Shown piece after piece: positions 1-8,568 of a DNA stretch of 64,000 bases (position 1 is its first letter; every line of letters starts with the position of its first letter). The stretch is taken from contig NZ_JAOEFC010000002.1 of NCBI RefSeq assembly GCF_025421715.1, forward strand, positions 744,001 through 808,000, in the 5' to 3' direction. The notes beneath the pieces were generated by a model. It was not told the DNA's origin, did not search any database, and worked only from the letters and a program-made list of their open reading frames with translations. This stretch comes from Microbacterium festucae (GTDB taxonomy: Bacteria; Actinomycetota; Actinomycetes; Actinomycetales; Microbacteriaceae). Made by a program: the position numbers and the translations under genes.

Positions 1-904
1 CGAACGCGGCCGCGGGGGCCGGTGAGAAGGCGCGGTACCCGTCGAACAGGTGCCCGGCCAGCAGACCGCTGCCGGCGGTGGTCTCGGTGACCGCGTCGTC
101 GGCGGAGGTGTATTCGAGCGAGCCGGTGCCGCCGCCGTTGACGAACTCCAGTTCGGCGACCTCGCGCAGCGCGGCGACGATGGCGCCGCGCCGCTCGCGC
201 AGCTCGTCACCCGACTTGCGCTGCATCCAGCGCACGACGGCGTCGCCGGAGCCGGTGTCGTCGGGCTGGCCGGCGATCTGGGCCTCGTACATCATGAGTC
301 CCACCAGCGCGAAGCCGGGCCGCGCGGCGATCGCGCGCCCGAGGGCGGCGACCTCGGCGGCGTCGTGCACGGGCGAGCGCCGCACGCCCAGGTGGCCGAG
401 CACCGGGGCCCGCCACGACGCGTCGGCGTCGATGGCGACGCGGATGCGGGGGCGCGAGGCCGCGGGCGCGACGGCGTCGACGAGGTCGAGCTGGGCCAGG
501 TCGTCGACCATGAGCGTGATGCGCTCGGCCGCCCGCGGATCGGCGGCCAGGGCGGCCAGGGCGGCGCGGTCGGCGGTCGGATAGCCGAGCACGATGTCGT
601 CGTGGGTCTCGGCGAGCCACAGCGCCTCGGGCAGGGTGAAGGCGAGGATCCCGCGGTAGCCGGGCAGGGCGAGGGCGGCGTCGAGCACCTCGCGCACCCG
701 GATCGACTTGCTGGCCACCCGGATGGGCACGCCGCCCGAGCGCACGACGAGGTCGAGCGCGTTGTGGCGCAGGGCGTCGACGTCGATCGTGGCCACCGGA
801 CCCGACAGGCCCGCGATGGCGGCGGTGCGCTCCCGCCAGGAGGCGGCGGGCGACGGATCGGCGGCGCGCGCGGGGGCCGGGGCGGCGAGCAGGTCGATGC
901 TCAT
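1..904 (-). CDS. Amino acid deaminase/aldolase-like protein (alanine racemase N-terminal fold), 3' part missing
   Basis: The gene runs off the left edge, so only the first ~301 residues are visible. The start is the ATG at 904, with AAGGAG about 8 nt upstream. Near residue 45 the protein has ATIDVDALRHN, and near residue 65 VASKSIRVREVL, whose lysine is the expected PLP-binding residue of the fold-type III barrel shared by alanine racemases, D-threonine aldolases and D-serine dehydratases. Later segments (MMYEAQIAG, FVNGGGTGSLE) match the glycine-rich phosphate-binding part of that barrel. The family deaminates or cleaves D-amino or beta-hydroxy amino acids; the substrate cannot be told from the sequence. 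The gene lies about 100 nt downstream of the ABC exporter operon on the same strand, separated by a hairpin, so it is probably a separate unit. Confidence 0.75.
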   Translation of the reverse strand, partial: MSIDLLAAPAPARAADPSPAASWRERTAAIAGLSGPVATIDVDALRHNALDLVVRSGGVPIRVASKSIRVREVLDAALALPGYRGILAFTLPEALWLAETHDDIVLGYPTADRAALAALAADPRAAERITLMVDDLAQLDLVDAVAPAASRPRIRVAIDADASWRAPVLGHLGVRRSPVHDAAEVAALGRAIAARPGFALVGLMMYEAQIAGQPDDTGSGDAVVRWMQRKSGDELRERRGAIVAALREVAELEFVNGGGTGSLEYTSADDAVTETTAGSGLLAGHLFDGYRAFSPAPAAAF

Positions 905-970
905 GGGCACACTCCTTCGGGACGGAGGCGGGGTCTTCAGCCTAGGGCCGCGGGGGCGCGGAATGACACC

Positions 971-993
971 GCGTCGCACGGCGTGTGCGACGC
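971..993 (-). terminator. Hairpin after the ABC exporter operon
   Basis: A perfect 9-bp inverted repeat (GCGTCGCAC at 971-979 and its complement at 985-993) with a 5-nt loop begins 14 nt past the stop of the last ABC gene. No U-tract follows on the minus strand, which is common for candidate terminators in high-GC actinobacteria. Confidence 0.35.
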
Positions 994-1006
994 GAGTTCA
1001 GCGCGG

Positions 1007-1687
1007 TCAGGAGCGGCCGGTGACGCGGCCGTCGTGCAGTTCGACGACGCGGTCGGCGCGCTGCACGACGAGCGGGTCGTGGGTGGCGACGACGGCGGCC
1101 AGTCCCTCGCCGTGCACGAGGTCGCCGACCAGGTCGATGACGGCGGCGGCGGTGCGCGAGTCGAGCTGCGCGGTGGGCTCGTCGGCGATGAGCACGCGGG
1201 GGCGGCCGACGATGGCGCGGGCGATCCCGACGCGCTGCTGCTGCCCGCCCGACAGCTCGCCCGGGCGCTGGGCGGCGTGGTCGGCCAGGCCCACCAGCCG
1301 CAGGGCGTCGGCCACGCGGGCATCGCGCTCGGCCGCCGGGGTGCCGGCGATCCGCAGCGGCAGCTCCACGTTCTCGGCGGCGGAGAGGATGGGGATGAGC
1401 CCGAACGACTGGAACACGAAGCCGAGCCGCTCGCGCCGCAGCGCCGCCAGCGCATCCTCCCCCTGCGCGGTCGCGTCGATGTCGTCGAACCACACCGTGC
1501 CGGTGGTGGGCCGGTCGAGCCCGCCGAGCAGGTTAAGCAGCGTCGTCTTGCCGGCGCCCGACGCACCGCGCACGACCACCAGCTCCCCCTCCGACACCTC
1601 GATGTCGACGTCGGTGCAGGCGTGCACCTCGCCCGCGCCCGACGCGTAGACCCGTCCGAGTCCGACGCCGCGCAGTGCCGCGCTCAC
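1007..1687 (-). CDS. ABC transporter ATP-binding protein (MacB/LolD type)
   Basis: A 226-residue ATPase of the usual length for a MacB/LolD nucleotide-binding subunit. Walker A is GASGAGKT near residue 42, the signature is LSGGQQQR near 140, and Walker B is VLIADEPT near 162. The start at 1687 overlaps the stop of the preceding ATPase gene by 4 nt (ATGA), so it is translationally coupled and last in a four-gene operon read from 7692 down to 1007. It should power one of the two FtsX-type permeases, probably as a heterodimer with the other ATPase. The substrate is unknown. It has no C-terminal extension, unlike its partner. Confidence 0.88.
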   Translation of the reverse strand: MSAALRGVGLGRVYASGAGEVHACTDVDIEVSEGELVVVRGASGAGKTTLLNLLGGLDRPTTGTVWFDDIDATAQGEDALAALRRERLGFVFQSFGLIPILSAAENVELPLRIAGTPAAERDARVADALRLVGLADHAAQRPGELSGGQQQRVGIARAIVGRPRVLIADEPTAQLDSRTAAAVIDLVGDLVHGEGLAAVVATHDPLVVQRADRVVELHDGRVTGRS

Positions 1688-2631
1688 GAGGCATCCTCGC
1701 TCTCACCGGTCGCGACCCCGGGCGCATCGGCTCCGCGGCCGGGGCGCACCTGCACGTGGTCGGGTTCGAGCGAGAGGCGCACCCGGTCGCGCAGGTCGAG
1801 GGCGGCGACGAACTCGTCGGGCAGCTGCAGGCGGCCGACGCGATCGAGCACCGCGTACTCCTCGGCCACGTGCTGCTCGGCGCCGTGCTCGTCGGTGCGG
1901 GTGGAGCGCAGCACCTCGGTGGAGGTGCGGCCGTCGCGGATCTGCACGGTGCGGGCGACGTGCTCCGAGACGCCGGGGTCGTGCGTGACGATGAGGGTCG
2001 TCACCCCCAGCTCGCGGTTGACGCCCCGCAGCGCCTCCAGCACGTGCGCGCTCGTCGTGTCGTCGAGCTCACCGGTGGGCTCGTCGGCCAGCAGCACGCG
2101 CGGGGCGTTGGCGATGGCGACCGCGATGGCGGTGCGCTGCTGCTCACCGCCCGACATCTCGCCGGGCGTGCGCTCGGCGCAGTGCCCCACCTCGAGCAGG
2201 TCGAGGAGCTCCCGCACCCTCGTGCGGCGTGCCGCGGTGCCGCTGACGGTGCCGGCGACGGCCAGCGCGGCGGCGACGTTCTCGGCGGCCGAGAGGTAGG
2301 GCAGCAGGTTGCGGGAGGTCTGCTGCCAGACGAAGCCGACGCTGTGGCGGCGGAACGAGACCCGCTCCTTCTCCTTCATGGTGAGCAGGTCGTGGCCGGC
2401 GACCCACGCCACCCCGGCGGTGGGCCGGTCGAGGCTCGACAGGATCGACAGCAGCGTCGACTTGCCCGAGCCCGAGGCGCCGACGACGGCGACGAGCTCG
2501 CCGGGGTCGATGCGCAGGTTCAGCCCCTGCAGCGCCTGCACCTCGACGTCGGGACCGCTTCCGGTCACGACGCGGAAGATCCGCACCAAGTCGGTGCAGA
2601 GGATGTCGGCGTCGGGTGAGGTCACAGCCAT
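1684..2631 (-). CDS. ABC transporter ATP-binding protein with an AbrB-like C-terminal extension
   Basis: 315 residues. The first ~240 form a MacB/LolD-type ATPase: Walker A GASGSGKS near residue 50, signature MSGGEQQR near 155, Walker [14 protein letters not shown] near 177. After the ATPase comes a tail of about 70 residues containing EYAVLDRVGRLQLPDEF and DRVRLSLEPDHVQV. It looks like one SpoVT/AbrB-type swapped-hairpin unit (alternating beta strands, GRLQLP turn), not a membrane or substrate-binding domain. The start ATG at 2631 lies 4 nt after the permease stop, and the stop overlaps the next ATPase. ATPase identity is firm; the AbrB-like reading of the tail is from pattern only. It may mediate dimerisation or regulation. 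Confidence 0.85.
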   Translation of the reverse strand: MAVTSPDADILCTDLVRIFRVVTGSGPDVEVQALQGLNLRIDPGELVAVVGASGSGKSTLLSILSSLDRPTAGVAWVAGHDLLTMKEKERVSFRRHSVGFVWQQTSRNLLPYLSAAENVAAALAVAGTVSGTAARRTRVRELLDLLEVGHCAERTPGEMSGGEQQRTAIAVAIANAPRVLLADEPTGELDDTTSAHVLEALRGVNRELGVTTLIVTHDPGVSEHVARTVQIRDGRTSTEVLRSTRTDEHGAEQHVAEEYAVLDRVGRLQLPDEFVAALDLRDRVRLSLEPDHVQVRPGRGADAPGVATGESEDAS

Positions 2632-2635
2632 GGTC

Positions 2636-5332
2636 CTATCCTTCCTCCACGGTGCGCAGCGCCCCGGCGGCGCGCACCCGACGGGAGACGAGCAGCGACA
2701 GCGCCGTGCTCACCGCCGCCATCAGAACGAAGCCGCCGAGGGTGAGCGCGACCACGAGCGGGTCGATGCGGTAGGCGGGCGCGAGCGACGAGCCGGTGAA
2801 GGCCCGCAGGTCGACGGCCGCCATCATCACCAGGGGCACCAGGGCACCGAACACGGTGCCGGTCACCAGCGCCGCCAGCACCGGGGGTCCCACCTCCCAC
2901 AGCGCCAGCCGGCCCGCGGAGCGGCGCGGAGCCCCCAGGATGCGCAGCAGCGCCGCAGTGCGGGCACGCGGGCCCGCCGCGAGCGTCAGCGTCATCGCCA
3001 GGGCCAGCGCGCCGAGCACCGCGGCCAGGGCCGTCGAGGCCAGCAGCACCGTGCGCACGCCCTGAGCAGCGGGCCCCTCGGCGAGCCGCTCGCGCACGGC
3101 ATCGGCGGTGTCGATGCGCACGGTGTCGCCGAGCAGGTCGCGCAGCTGCGCCGTGACAGCGGCGGGATCGGCGTCGTCGTCGACGCGCACGAGCAGCACA
3201 CGGTCGCTCGGGTCGCGCCCGAGGATCCCGTCGGCGACGGACTGGTCGACGAGCACCCAGTCGGCGCGGGCGCCGATGGGCACGGGCCCGCGCGTGATGC
3301 CCGCCACCGTCACGTCGACGCCCTCGAGGCGCAGATCGGCTTCGCCGTCGACGGTGTCGGCGACCGCGCCCGAGACGATGATGGCGGCGGGGTCCGAGCC
3401 TGCGACGGTGCCCTCCGGCGGCAGCAGGCCCGGGCCGTCGCCCTGCACGTCGCGCAGGACCGCGCCGTCGACGACGAACACCGAGGTCGCGCTGCGCACC
3501 CCGCTCACGTCGAGGGTCGCCGGCACCAGCCCCGAGACGCCGGCGGCGGCGGCCACGCCGGGCACGGACCGCACCTCGTCGAGCTGCGTCGGCGAGAACG
3601 ACGCCCCGGTGACGCGCAGGTCGGCGCCCACCTCGGCGCGCGCCGCCTCGGCGGTGCCGAACTGCAGCACCGACAGCAGCACGCCGGCGGTGACGGCCAC
3701 CGAGACGCCGACGGTGAGGGCGAGCACGGGGGTGAGTCCGATGGCGGGCTCGCGCAGGGCGCGCGCGGCGCCGAGGAACGTGTCGAGACCGGATGCCGCG
3801 CGGCCGCGGCGCCAGATCGCCCGCAGCGGCAGCGGGTACAGCCGCAGGGTGAGCAGGCACGCCGTGAGGGCCACGAGCAGCGGGGTCGCCGCCAGCAACA
3901 GGTCGACGCCGCCGCTGTAGCCGCGGACGAACAGCAGCGCGACGGCCACGGCGGTGACCACGCACAGGGCGACCTCGGCGATCACCCGCGCTCTGCCGGC
4001 AGCCCGTCCGAGGTCGGCCCGGGGGCGTCGCTCGGCCGCGCCCGGCGCGAGGAGGACGAGGATCACAAGCGGGGCCACCGCGAGCAGCACCACCGGCACC
4101 AGGCCCGCCGCCAGCGCTGCGGCCGTCGGCATCCCGCCCGCCCACACCGCCCCCAGCACCAGGCCCGCGATGCCGCCGAGCACGGCCGGCACCACCCCGA
4201 CGATCACCGCTTCCACCGCCAGCAGTCCGCGCAGTTGCCCGAGCGACGCTCCACGCGCCGACAGCAGGCGCAGCGCGGGGCGACGGCTCTCGAGCACGAG
4301 CCGGCAGCCGAGCACGAGCACGGCGGCGGCAACGCCCACGGGGCCCGACACGAGCATCGCCAGCAGCGCGGTGGTGGCCGCCTGCTGGGCCAGGGCGACG
4401 TCGATCGGGCCGGTGATGTCGGCTTCGAAACGCACCCCGAGGATGCCGTACCCGGAGGAGGAGGTGCCGACGGTGTGCGACACGGCGGTCAGTTCGCGCA
4501 GACCCGCGGCCACGGCGGCCGCGTCGGCGGCGGTGATGGCGCCGGCATCGAGGGGGTACCAGGCGTCGGTCAACTGCGTGCTCGAGCGGGAGGCCAGCAC
4601 CAGTGAGTCGGGGTGCGCGAACGCCGTCGCGATCACCCCGCGCGGGCGGTTGCCGTCGTCGTCGATCTGCGGCGTGAGCACCGACGGCACGTGCTGCCAG
4701 TAGTCGTCGTCGGGGTCGGCGGCGACGAACGTTCCGGTGAGCACGTAGGTGACCGCCCCGCCTATGCCGGGACCCGGCGACCAGGTCTCACCGACCGCCC
4801 ATCCGAACTCCTGCGCCGACTTCTCCGACAGCGCGACCTCGACGAGCACGGGGTCCTCGTAGAAGCCCGTCCAGTCGCTGATCGCAGCGAGGGGCTCGGG
4901 GGCCCGACCGGCCGTGAAGCGGACCTGCTCGTCGTAACCCGGCGCGAAGGCCAGCGACATCTTGCGCGTGCCGAAAGCGGGCTCGACGCCGGTGCGGGTG
5001 ATCGCCTGCGGGTCGCCCAGCAGCTCGGGAACGCCCGCGGCGGCATCGTCGCGGATGCCCTCGAGCGTGCTGAGGAACCGGGGCCACGAGTCATCGAGAG
5101 CGTCCGACAGCTGCGGCATCCCGGTCGAGGTCGACAGCACGTCGCGCTCGGTGGCGGGAAGGCCCGCGAGCCGGTCACGCAGCGACGCGTCCGCCAGCAC
5201 GCCGAGGGCGAGCGGCGCCAGCGCGCCGATGAGCGAGAGCACCGCCACGAGCGCCGCGACGACGGCCACCGCGCCCGTGCGCGAACGCAGGTGATGGGCC
5301 ACGAGGGCACGGGTCGACACGCGCACGCTCAT
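2636..5332 (-). CDS. FtsX-type ABC transporter permease, large (898 aa)
   Basis: The open frame continues upstream for another 800 codons, but that part is the shadow of the preceding permease gene. The real start is the ATG at 5332, where it overlaps the upstream stop as ATGA. The protein has an N-terminal transmembrane helix (residues ~17-45), a large extracytoplasmic domain, a central block of hydrophobic segments (GVAAAVLVLGCRL, VLLAVAPLVILVLL), a second extracellular domain, and C-terminal FtsX helices (VLGALALAMTLTLA, ALVTGTVFGALV, FVLMAAVSTALSLL). This is the duplicated FtsX/MacB layout with two permease halves in one chain. Function: export or extraction of an unidentified substrate together with the second permease and the two ATPases. 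No lipobox or enzymatic domain is seen. Confidence 0.82.
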   Translation of the reverse strand: MSVRVSTRALVAHHLRSRTGAVAVVAALVAVLSLIGALAPLALGVLADASLRDRLAGLPATERDVLSTSTGMPQLSDALDDSWPRFLSTLEGIRDDAAAGVPELLGDPQAITRTGVEPAFGTRKMSLAFAPGYDEQVRFTAGRAPEPLAAISDWTGFYEDPVLVEVALSEKSAQEFGWAVGETWSPGPGIGGAVTYVLTGTFVAADPDDDYWQHVPSVLTPQIDDDGNRPRGVIATAFAHPDSLVLASRSSTQLTDAWYPLDAGAITAADAAAVAAGLRELTAVSHTVGTSSSGYGILGVRFEADITGPIDVALAQQAATTALLAMLVSGPVGVAAAVLVLGCRLVLESRRPALRLLSARGASLGQLRGLLAVEAVIVGVVPAVLGGIAGLVLGAVWAGGMPTAAALAAGLVPVVLLAVAPLVILVLLAPGAAERRPRADLGRAAGRARVIAEVALCVVTAVAVALLFVRGYSGGVDLLLAATPLLVALTACLLTLRLYPLPLRAIWRRGRAASGLDTFLGAARALREPAIGLTPVLALTVGVSVAVTAGVLLSVLQFGTAEAARAEVGADLRVTGASFSPTQLDEVRSVPGVAAAAGVSGLVPATLDVSGVRSATSVFVVDGAVLRDVQGDGPGLLPPEGTVAGSDPAAIIVSGAVADTVDGEADLRLEGVDVTVAGITRGPVPIGARADWVLVDQSVADGILGRDPSDRVLLVRVDDDADPAAVTAQLRDLLGDTVRIDTADAVRERLAEGPAAQGVRTVLLASTALAAVLGALALAMTLTLAAGPRARTAALLRILGAPRRSAGRLALWEVGPPVLAALVTGTVFGALVPLVMMAAVDLRAFTGSSLAPAYRIDPLVVALTLGGFVLMAAVSTALSLLVSRRVRAAGALRTVEEG

Positions 5333-7692
5333 CGGGCCTCCTCCCCCACGGTCGCCGCGGCGGCGCCTCGCCGCACGGCTGCACCCGCCGCCACCGCGAC
5401 GACGGCCAGTGCCAGCGCGAGGGCGACCAGCGCGATCAGCAGCGTGGCCGCGTCGACGACGGGCGTGGCGGTGTCGGGCAGGATGCCGGGGGTCACCGCG
5501 ACCACCAGAGCCGGCACGACGACGACAGCCGCCGCGAGCCCGGCAGCGGCGCCCACCACGAGGGCCGCGCCGAACAGCGACGTGAGCTCGGCGACCCGCA
5601 TCCGCGCCTGACGGCGCGCCGTCACCCCGAGGGCGCGCAGCACGCCGAGGTCGCGGCGGCGCGCGAGGGCGAGGGTCTGCACGATCGCGATCGCGGCGAT
5701 GAGGGTGAGCAGCACCGCACCCGCGGTGGCCACCCCCCACGCGGGCACGAGGGCGCCGACGACCTGAGCCGTGACGCCGGGCGTGCCGGTCGCGACGGGA
5801 CGGTCGCCCAGGGCCTCGCTGAGGGCGGGTGCGGCGCCGGCGGGGCCGTCGGCCCACACCGAGGTCGCCGGCACGATGGTGGTGTCGCGCTGCAGCTGCG
5901 ATGCGAGCAGCGCATCGAGCGCGGTGGCGACGGCGAGCGGCTGCGACGCGCCGGGGACGGCCTCGACGACGCCGGTGACGATGACCGCGCCGCGCCGCCC
6001 GGTGCCCTCGTAACGGAACTCGAACACGTCGCCGACGCCGATGCCCAGGCGTGCGGCCAGGGCGCGGGAGATCTGTCCGCCGACGGGGGCCGGATCGGAT
6101 GCGGCGGTGTCGGGCACGCCGAGCCACAGCACGGCGGCGTCGCCGTCGGCGCCGCCGAGCGCCGCGGCACCGGAGACCGGCAGCGCTGCCCCTCCCCCCG
6201 CGTCGACGCTCACGAGCGAGACGTCGACCGCGCGTGAGACGACGCCGGGCACAAGCTCGGCGGTCACCGCGAGCAGGCGCCACGGGGCGGCGCCGCGCGG
6301 CAGCGGCGTGTCGGTGGTCATGACGGCGGTGCCGGTGGTGTCGGTGCCGGTGGCGGCGACCGGTGCTTGGGCGGTGACGGTCACCGCGGCGCCGGTGGCA
6401 TCCAGCAGCACGAGGCCCAGGCGCACCTCGGCGAGCACCGGCAAGGCGCCGGCCGGGGCGGCGAGGGAGAGGGCGACGCGGATGCCGGTGGCGTCGGCAC
6501 CGAGGTCGAGCGGGGCCGCGCGCAGCCCGGTGGCGGCAGGGGCGGCGGGGGCGGCAGGATCGGCAGGGTCGGAGGGGACGGACCCGGTCGCGACCAGCTC
6601 GGCGTCGGTCTGCCCGATCTCGGTCTGCGCGATGAGGGCCGGTCGTGCGCGGGTGATGTCGGGCACCGCGGCGGCGTCGGCCACCTCGGCCGGACGCGCC
6701 GACTGCGGGGGCAGGTCCACGCGCAGGTCGGCGCCCGTGCGCAGGGCGGCCGACGTGGTCGCGGCGCTCTGCCAGGTCTGGGCGTACACGGCGGCGAAGG
6801 CGATCTGCGCCGAGGCGGCCGCCACCAGTAGCACCGCCACCGCGGTCACCGTGAGGCGGCGGGCGACCTGGCGGGCCGGGAACGAGGGGGTCAGGCCGGG
6901 CCGGCGCCCGGCGAGACGGGCGATGAGTGCGGTCAGCGCGCCGCACACCGCGAGCGAGACGAGAGCCGCCGCGGCGAGCACCACGGCGGGGGCGACCGCG
7001 ACGATCGGGTCGCCGGCGCCGGGCCGGGCCGACGGCAGCTGCCAGGCGACGAGCCCCGCGCCGGCGAGCACCGCGAGCACGCTCACGGCGGCGGTGGCCC
7101 GCACGCCGCGCGTTGCCGCGTCGGCGCGGGCCGACAGGCGCAGCGCCACGAGGAAGATGAGGGCCAGCACGATCGCGACCGCCGGCGCCACGGGCCACAG
7201 CGCCAGGGCATCGCCGGCGCCGGCGCCCACGAGGGGCGCCGCGGCGAGGGCCACCGGCACGCCCACGACCAGTCCGGCGAGCGCGATGAGCGCCGCCTCG
7301 ACGGCATCCGCGGCCCACGCCTGGCGGGAGGAGCGGCCGCGGGCGCGGAGCGTGGCGGTCTCGTGCTCGCGCTGCACGGCGAGCAGGCGTGCGAGCTGGG
7401 CGACGGCGGTGCCGGCGACCAGGGCGATCAGCAGGCCCAGCGCGGGCGCGGCCGCCGTCAGCGCGGCGACGCCGGCCCCGATGCGCGCGTCGAGTTCGTC
7501 GGCGTCGATGCCCGGCGGGGCGGGGACTCCCGCGGTGGCCACCCCCCGCGCGAGGACCGCGGCGACGAGGATCGCGGTCGCGATGGCGACGGCGACGGTG
7601 GCCGCCGCGCCGCCGAGAAGACCTGCCCGCACCCGGGAGTGCCGCCACGAGAGGGCTACGACGCTCACCGAGGGCATCGGGCGGTCGGGCAT
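5329..7692 (-). CDS. FtsX-type ABC transporter permease (787 aa), first gene of the exporter operon
   Basis: The start is the ATG at 7692, preceded by GGAGG with 8-nt spacing; the frame stays open further upstream but without a better ribosome site. An N-terminal membrane helix (ATVAVAIATAILVAAVLA) is followed by several hydrophobic helices to about residue 300, a long extracytoplasmic region of about 250 residues rich in Ala/Thr/Val, and three C-terminal helices (GVATAGAVLLTLIAAIAI, ALVVGAAAGLAAAVVVV, LLIALVALALALAVV), as in FtsX-family permeases. It overlaps the second permease by 4 nt. Gene order permease-permease-ATPase-ATPase suggests a heteromeric exporter. Substrate unknown. It is divergent from the VOC/HxlR operon, with ~196 nt between the starts. 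Confidence 0.82.
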   Translation of the reverse strand: MPDRPMPSVSVVALSWRHSRVRAGLLGGAAATVAVAIATAILVAAVLARGVATAGVPAPPGIDADELDARIGAGVAALTAAAPALGLLIALVAGTAVAQLARLLAVQREHETATLRARGRSSRQAWAADAVEAALIALAGLVVGVPVALAAAPLVGAGAGDALALWPVAPAVAIVLALIFLVALRLSARADAATRGVRATAAVSVLAVLAGAGLVAWQLPSARPGAGDPIVAVAPAVVLAAAALVSLAVCGALTALIARLAGRRPGLTPSFPARQVARRLTVTAVAVLLVAAASAQIAFAAVYAQTWQSAATTSAALRTGADLRVDLPPQSARPAEVADAAAVPDITRARPALIAQTEIGQTDAELVATGSVPSDPADPAAPAAPAATGLRAAPLDLGADATGIRVALSLAAPAGALPVLAEVRLGLVLLDATGAAVTVTAQAPVAATGTDTTGTAVMTTDTPLPRGAAPWRLLAVTAELVPGVVSRAVDVSLVSVDAGGGAALPVSGAAALGGADGDAAVLWLGVPDTAASDPAPVGGQISRALAARLGIGVGDVFEFRYEGTGRRGAVIVTGVVEAVPGASQPLAVATALDALLASQLQRDTTIVPATSVWADGPAGAAPALSEALGDRPVATGTPGVTAQVVGALVPAWGVATAGAVLLTLIAAIAIVQTLALARRRDLGVLRALGVTARRQARMRVAELTSLFGAALVVGAAAGLAAAVVVVPALVVAVTPGILPDTATPVVDAATLLIALVALALALAVVAVAAGAAVRRGAAAATVGEEAR

Positions 7693-7791
7693 GCGCTGAT
7701 CCTCCGCGCGGACTCGTCGGGCGGGCGCCGTGCCCGTCACGCCAGCATAGGGGCCGCACGCGCACACGCCCGCGAGCCGCGGCAGCAGGAC

Positions 7792-7839
7792 GGGGCGCCG
7801 GCCGGTCGTGGCGGGGCGCCGGCCGGTCGTGGCGGGGCG
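7792..7839. repeat. 21-bp tandem repeat, two copies plus a partial third
   Basis: Two perfect 21-bp copies (7792-7812 and 7813-7833, each beginning GGGGCGCCGGCC) are followed by the first 6 nt of a third. They lie in the spacer between the divergent exporter operon and the VOC operon, just upstream of the VOC -35 box. Twenty-one bp is two helical turns. No function is evident. Confidence 0.85.
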
Positions 7840-7853
7840 TCGCTCGCCCCCCC

Positions 7854-7888
7854 TTGACGAAGCACTTGCATTTTGCAAGTATCGCGAC
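7854..7888 (+). promoter_or_regulatory. Promoter and palindromic operator of the VOC/HxlR operon
   Basis: A -35 box TTGACG (7854-7859) and a -10 box AAGTAT (7877-7882) are 17 bp apart. A perfect inverted repeat, ACTTGCA at 7864-7870 and TGCAAGT at 7874-7880, fills the spacer and overlaps the -10. The start codon begins 6 nt after the -10, so the mRNA is probably leaderless. The position is ideal for repression, and the nearest candidate regulator is the HxlR protein encoded second in the operon. Confidence 0.75.
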
Positions 7889-8293
7889 ATGAGCCTCTTC
7901 ATCACCTGCCCGGTCGAGAGCGTCGAACGCGCGACCGCCTTCTACACCTCACTCGGCTGGACCCTCAACGCGGAGATGTCCGATCACAACGTGTCGTGCT
8001 TCGCGATCGCCCCCGAGCAGTACGTCATGCTCGGCAGCCGCGAGATGTACGCGAGCGTCGGCGGCGTCGAAGACCTGATCGGCGGCCCCGACACCCCCTC
8101 CAAGGTCACCGTCTCGTTCGACCTCGGCAGCCGCGAGGCCGTCGACGACCTCGTCGCGCGCGCCGCCGCCGCCGGAGGGCGCGTCGGCGACACCGACGAT
8201 TACCCGTTCATGTACCAGCGGCAGTTCGACGACCCCGACGGCTACCACTACTCGCCGTTCTGGATGAAGCCGGACGACGAACCGGTCGCGTGA
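7889..8293 (+). CDS. VOC-family (glyoxalase/bleomycin-resistance-like) protein
   Basis: 134 residues, the usual size for a single-chain VOC protein. It opens with SLFITCPVESVERATAFYTS, the first beta-alpha-beta of the fold, and ends with QRQFDDPDGYHYSPFWM, the conserved D-P-D-G-Y strand. The ATG at 7889 was chosen because it starts the recognisable fold and sits 6 nt after the -10 box; the open frame upstream is untranslated promoter. Such proteins bind metals or small molecules, and the group with a C-terminal FWM is often annotated as lactoylglutathione-lyase-like without proven activity. It overlaps the downstream regulator gene by 4 nt (GTGA), so both are co-expressed. Confidence 0.85.
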   Translation: MSLFITCPVESVERATAFYTSLGWTLNAEMSDHNVSCFAIAPEQYVMLGSREMYASVGGVEDLIGGPDTPSKVTVSFDLGSREAVDDLVARAAAAGGRVGDTDDYPFMYQRQFDDPDGYHYSPFWMKPDDEPVA

Positions 8294-8568
8294 GCGACCT
8301 CTCCGCAGCTCTCGACGTGGTCGGTGCGCGGTGGGCGCTGCTCATCGTGGAGCGCCTGCTCGAGGGGCCGCAGCGCTACGGCGACCTGCAGCGCGATCTC
8401 GGCGTGCCGACGAACATGCTCGCCACCCGCCTGCGCGAACTGGAGGCGGCCGGTGTGCTCACCCGCCTGCCCCTCCGCCACAACACCCGCGCCTACGCGC
8501 TGACAGACCGCGGCCTGGCCCTGCGCGAGACGATCGACGCCCTCGCGCGCTGGGGCGGGGAAGGCTAG
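8290..8568 (+). CDS. HxlR-type winged-helix transcriptional regulator
   Basis: 92 residues starting at a GTG that overlaps the stop of the VOC gene. ALDVVGARWALLIVERLLEG and QRYGDLQRDLGVPTNMLATR form the helix-turn-helix of the HxlR family, and the TRAYALTDRG segment is the wing. The N-terminal cysteine typical of redox-sensing HxlR members is absent, so a different signal is likely. It is the natural candidate to bind the palindrome in the operon promoter, giving autoregulation; this is inference from position. Its stop codon shares CTAG with the stop of the convergent oxygenase gene, so there is no room for a terminator between them. Confidence 0.85.
   Translation: MSDLSAALDVVGARWALLIVERLLEGPQRYGDLQRDLGVPTNMLATRLRELEAAGVLTRLPLRHNTRAYALTDRGLALRETIDALARWGGEG

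Noticed and set aside
2636..7765. A single 1709-codon minus-strand frame spanning both permease genes
   Set aside because: Only the part from 5332 onwards has membrane-protein composition; the upstream half is Arg/Gly/Pro shadow of the 787-residue permease in another frame.
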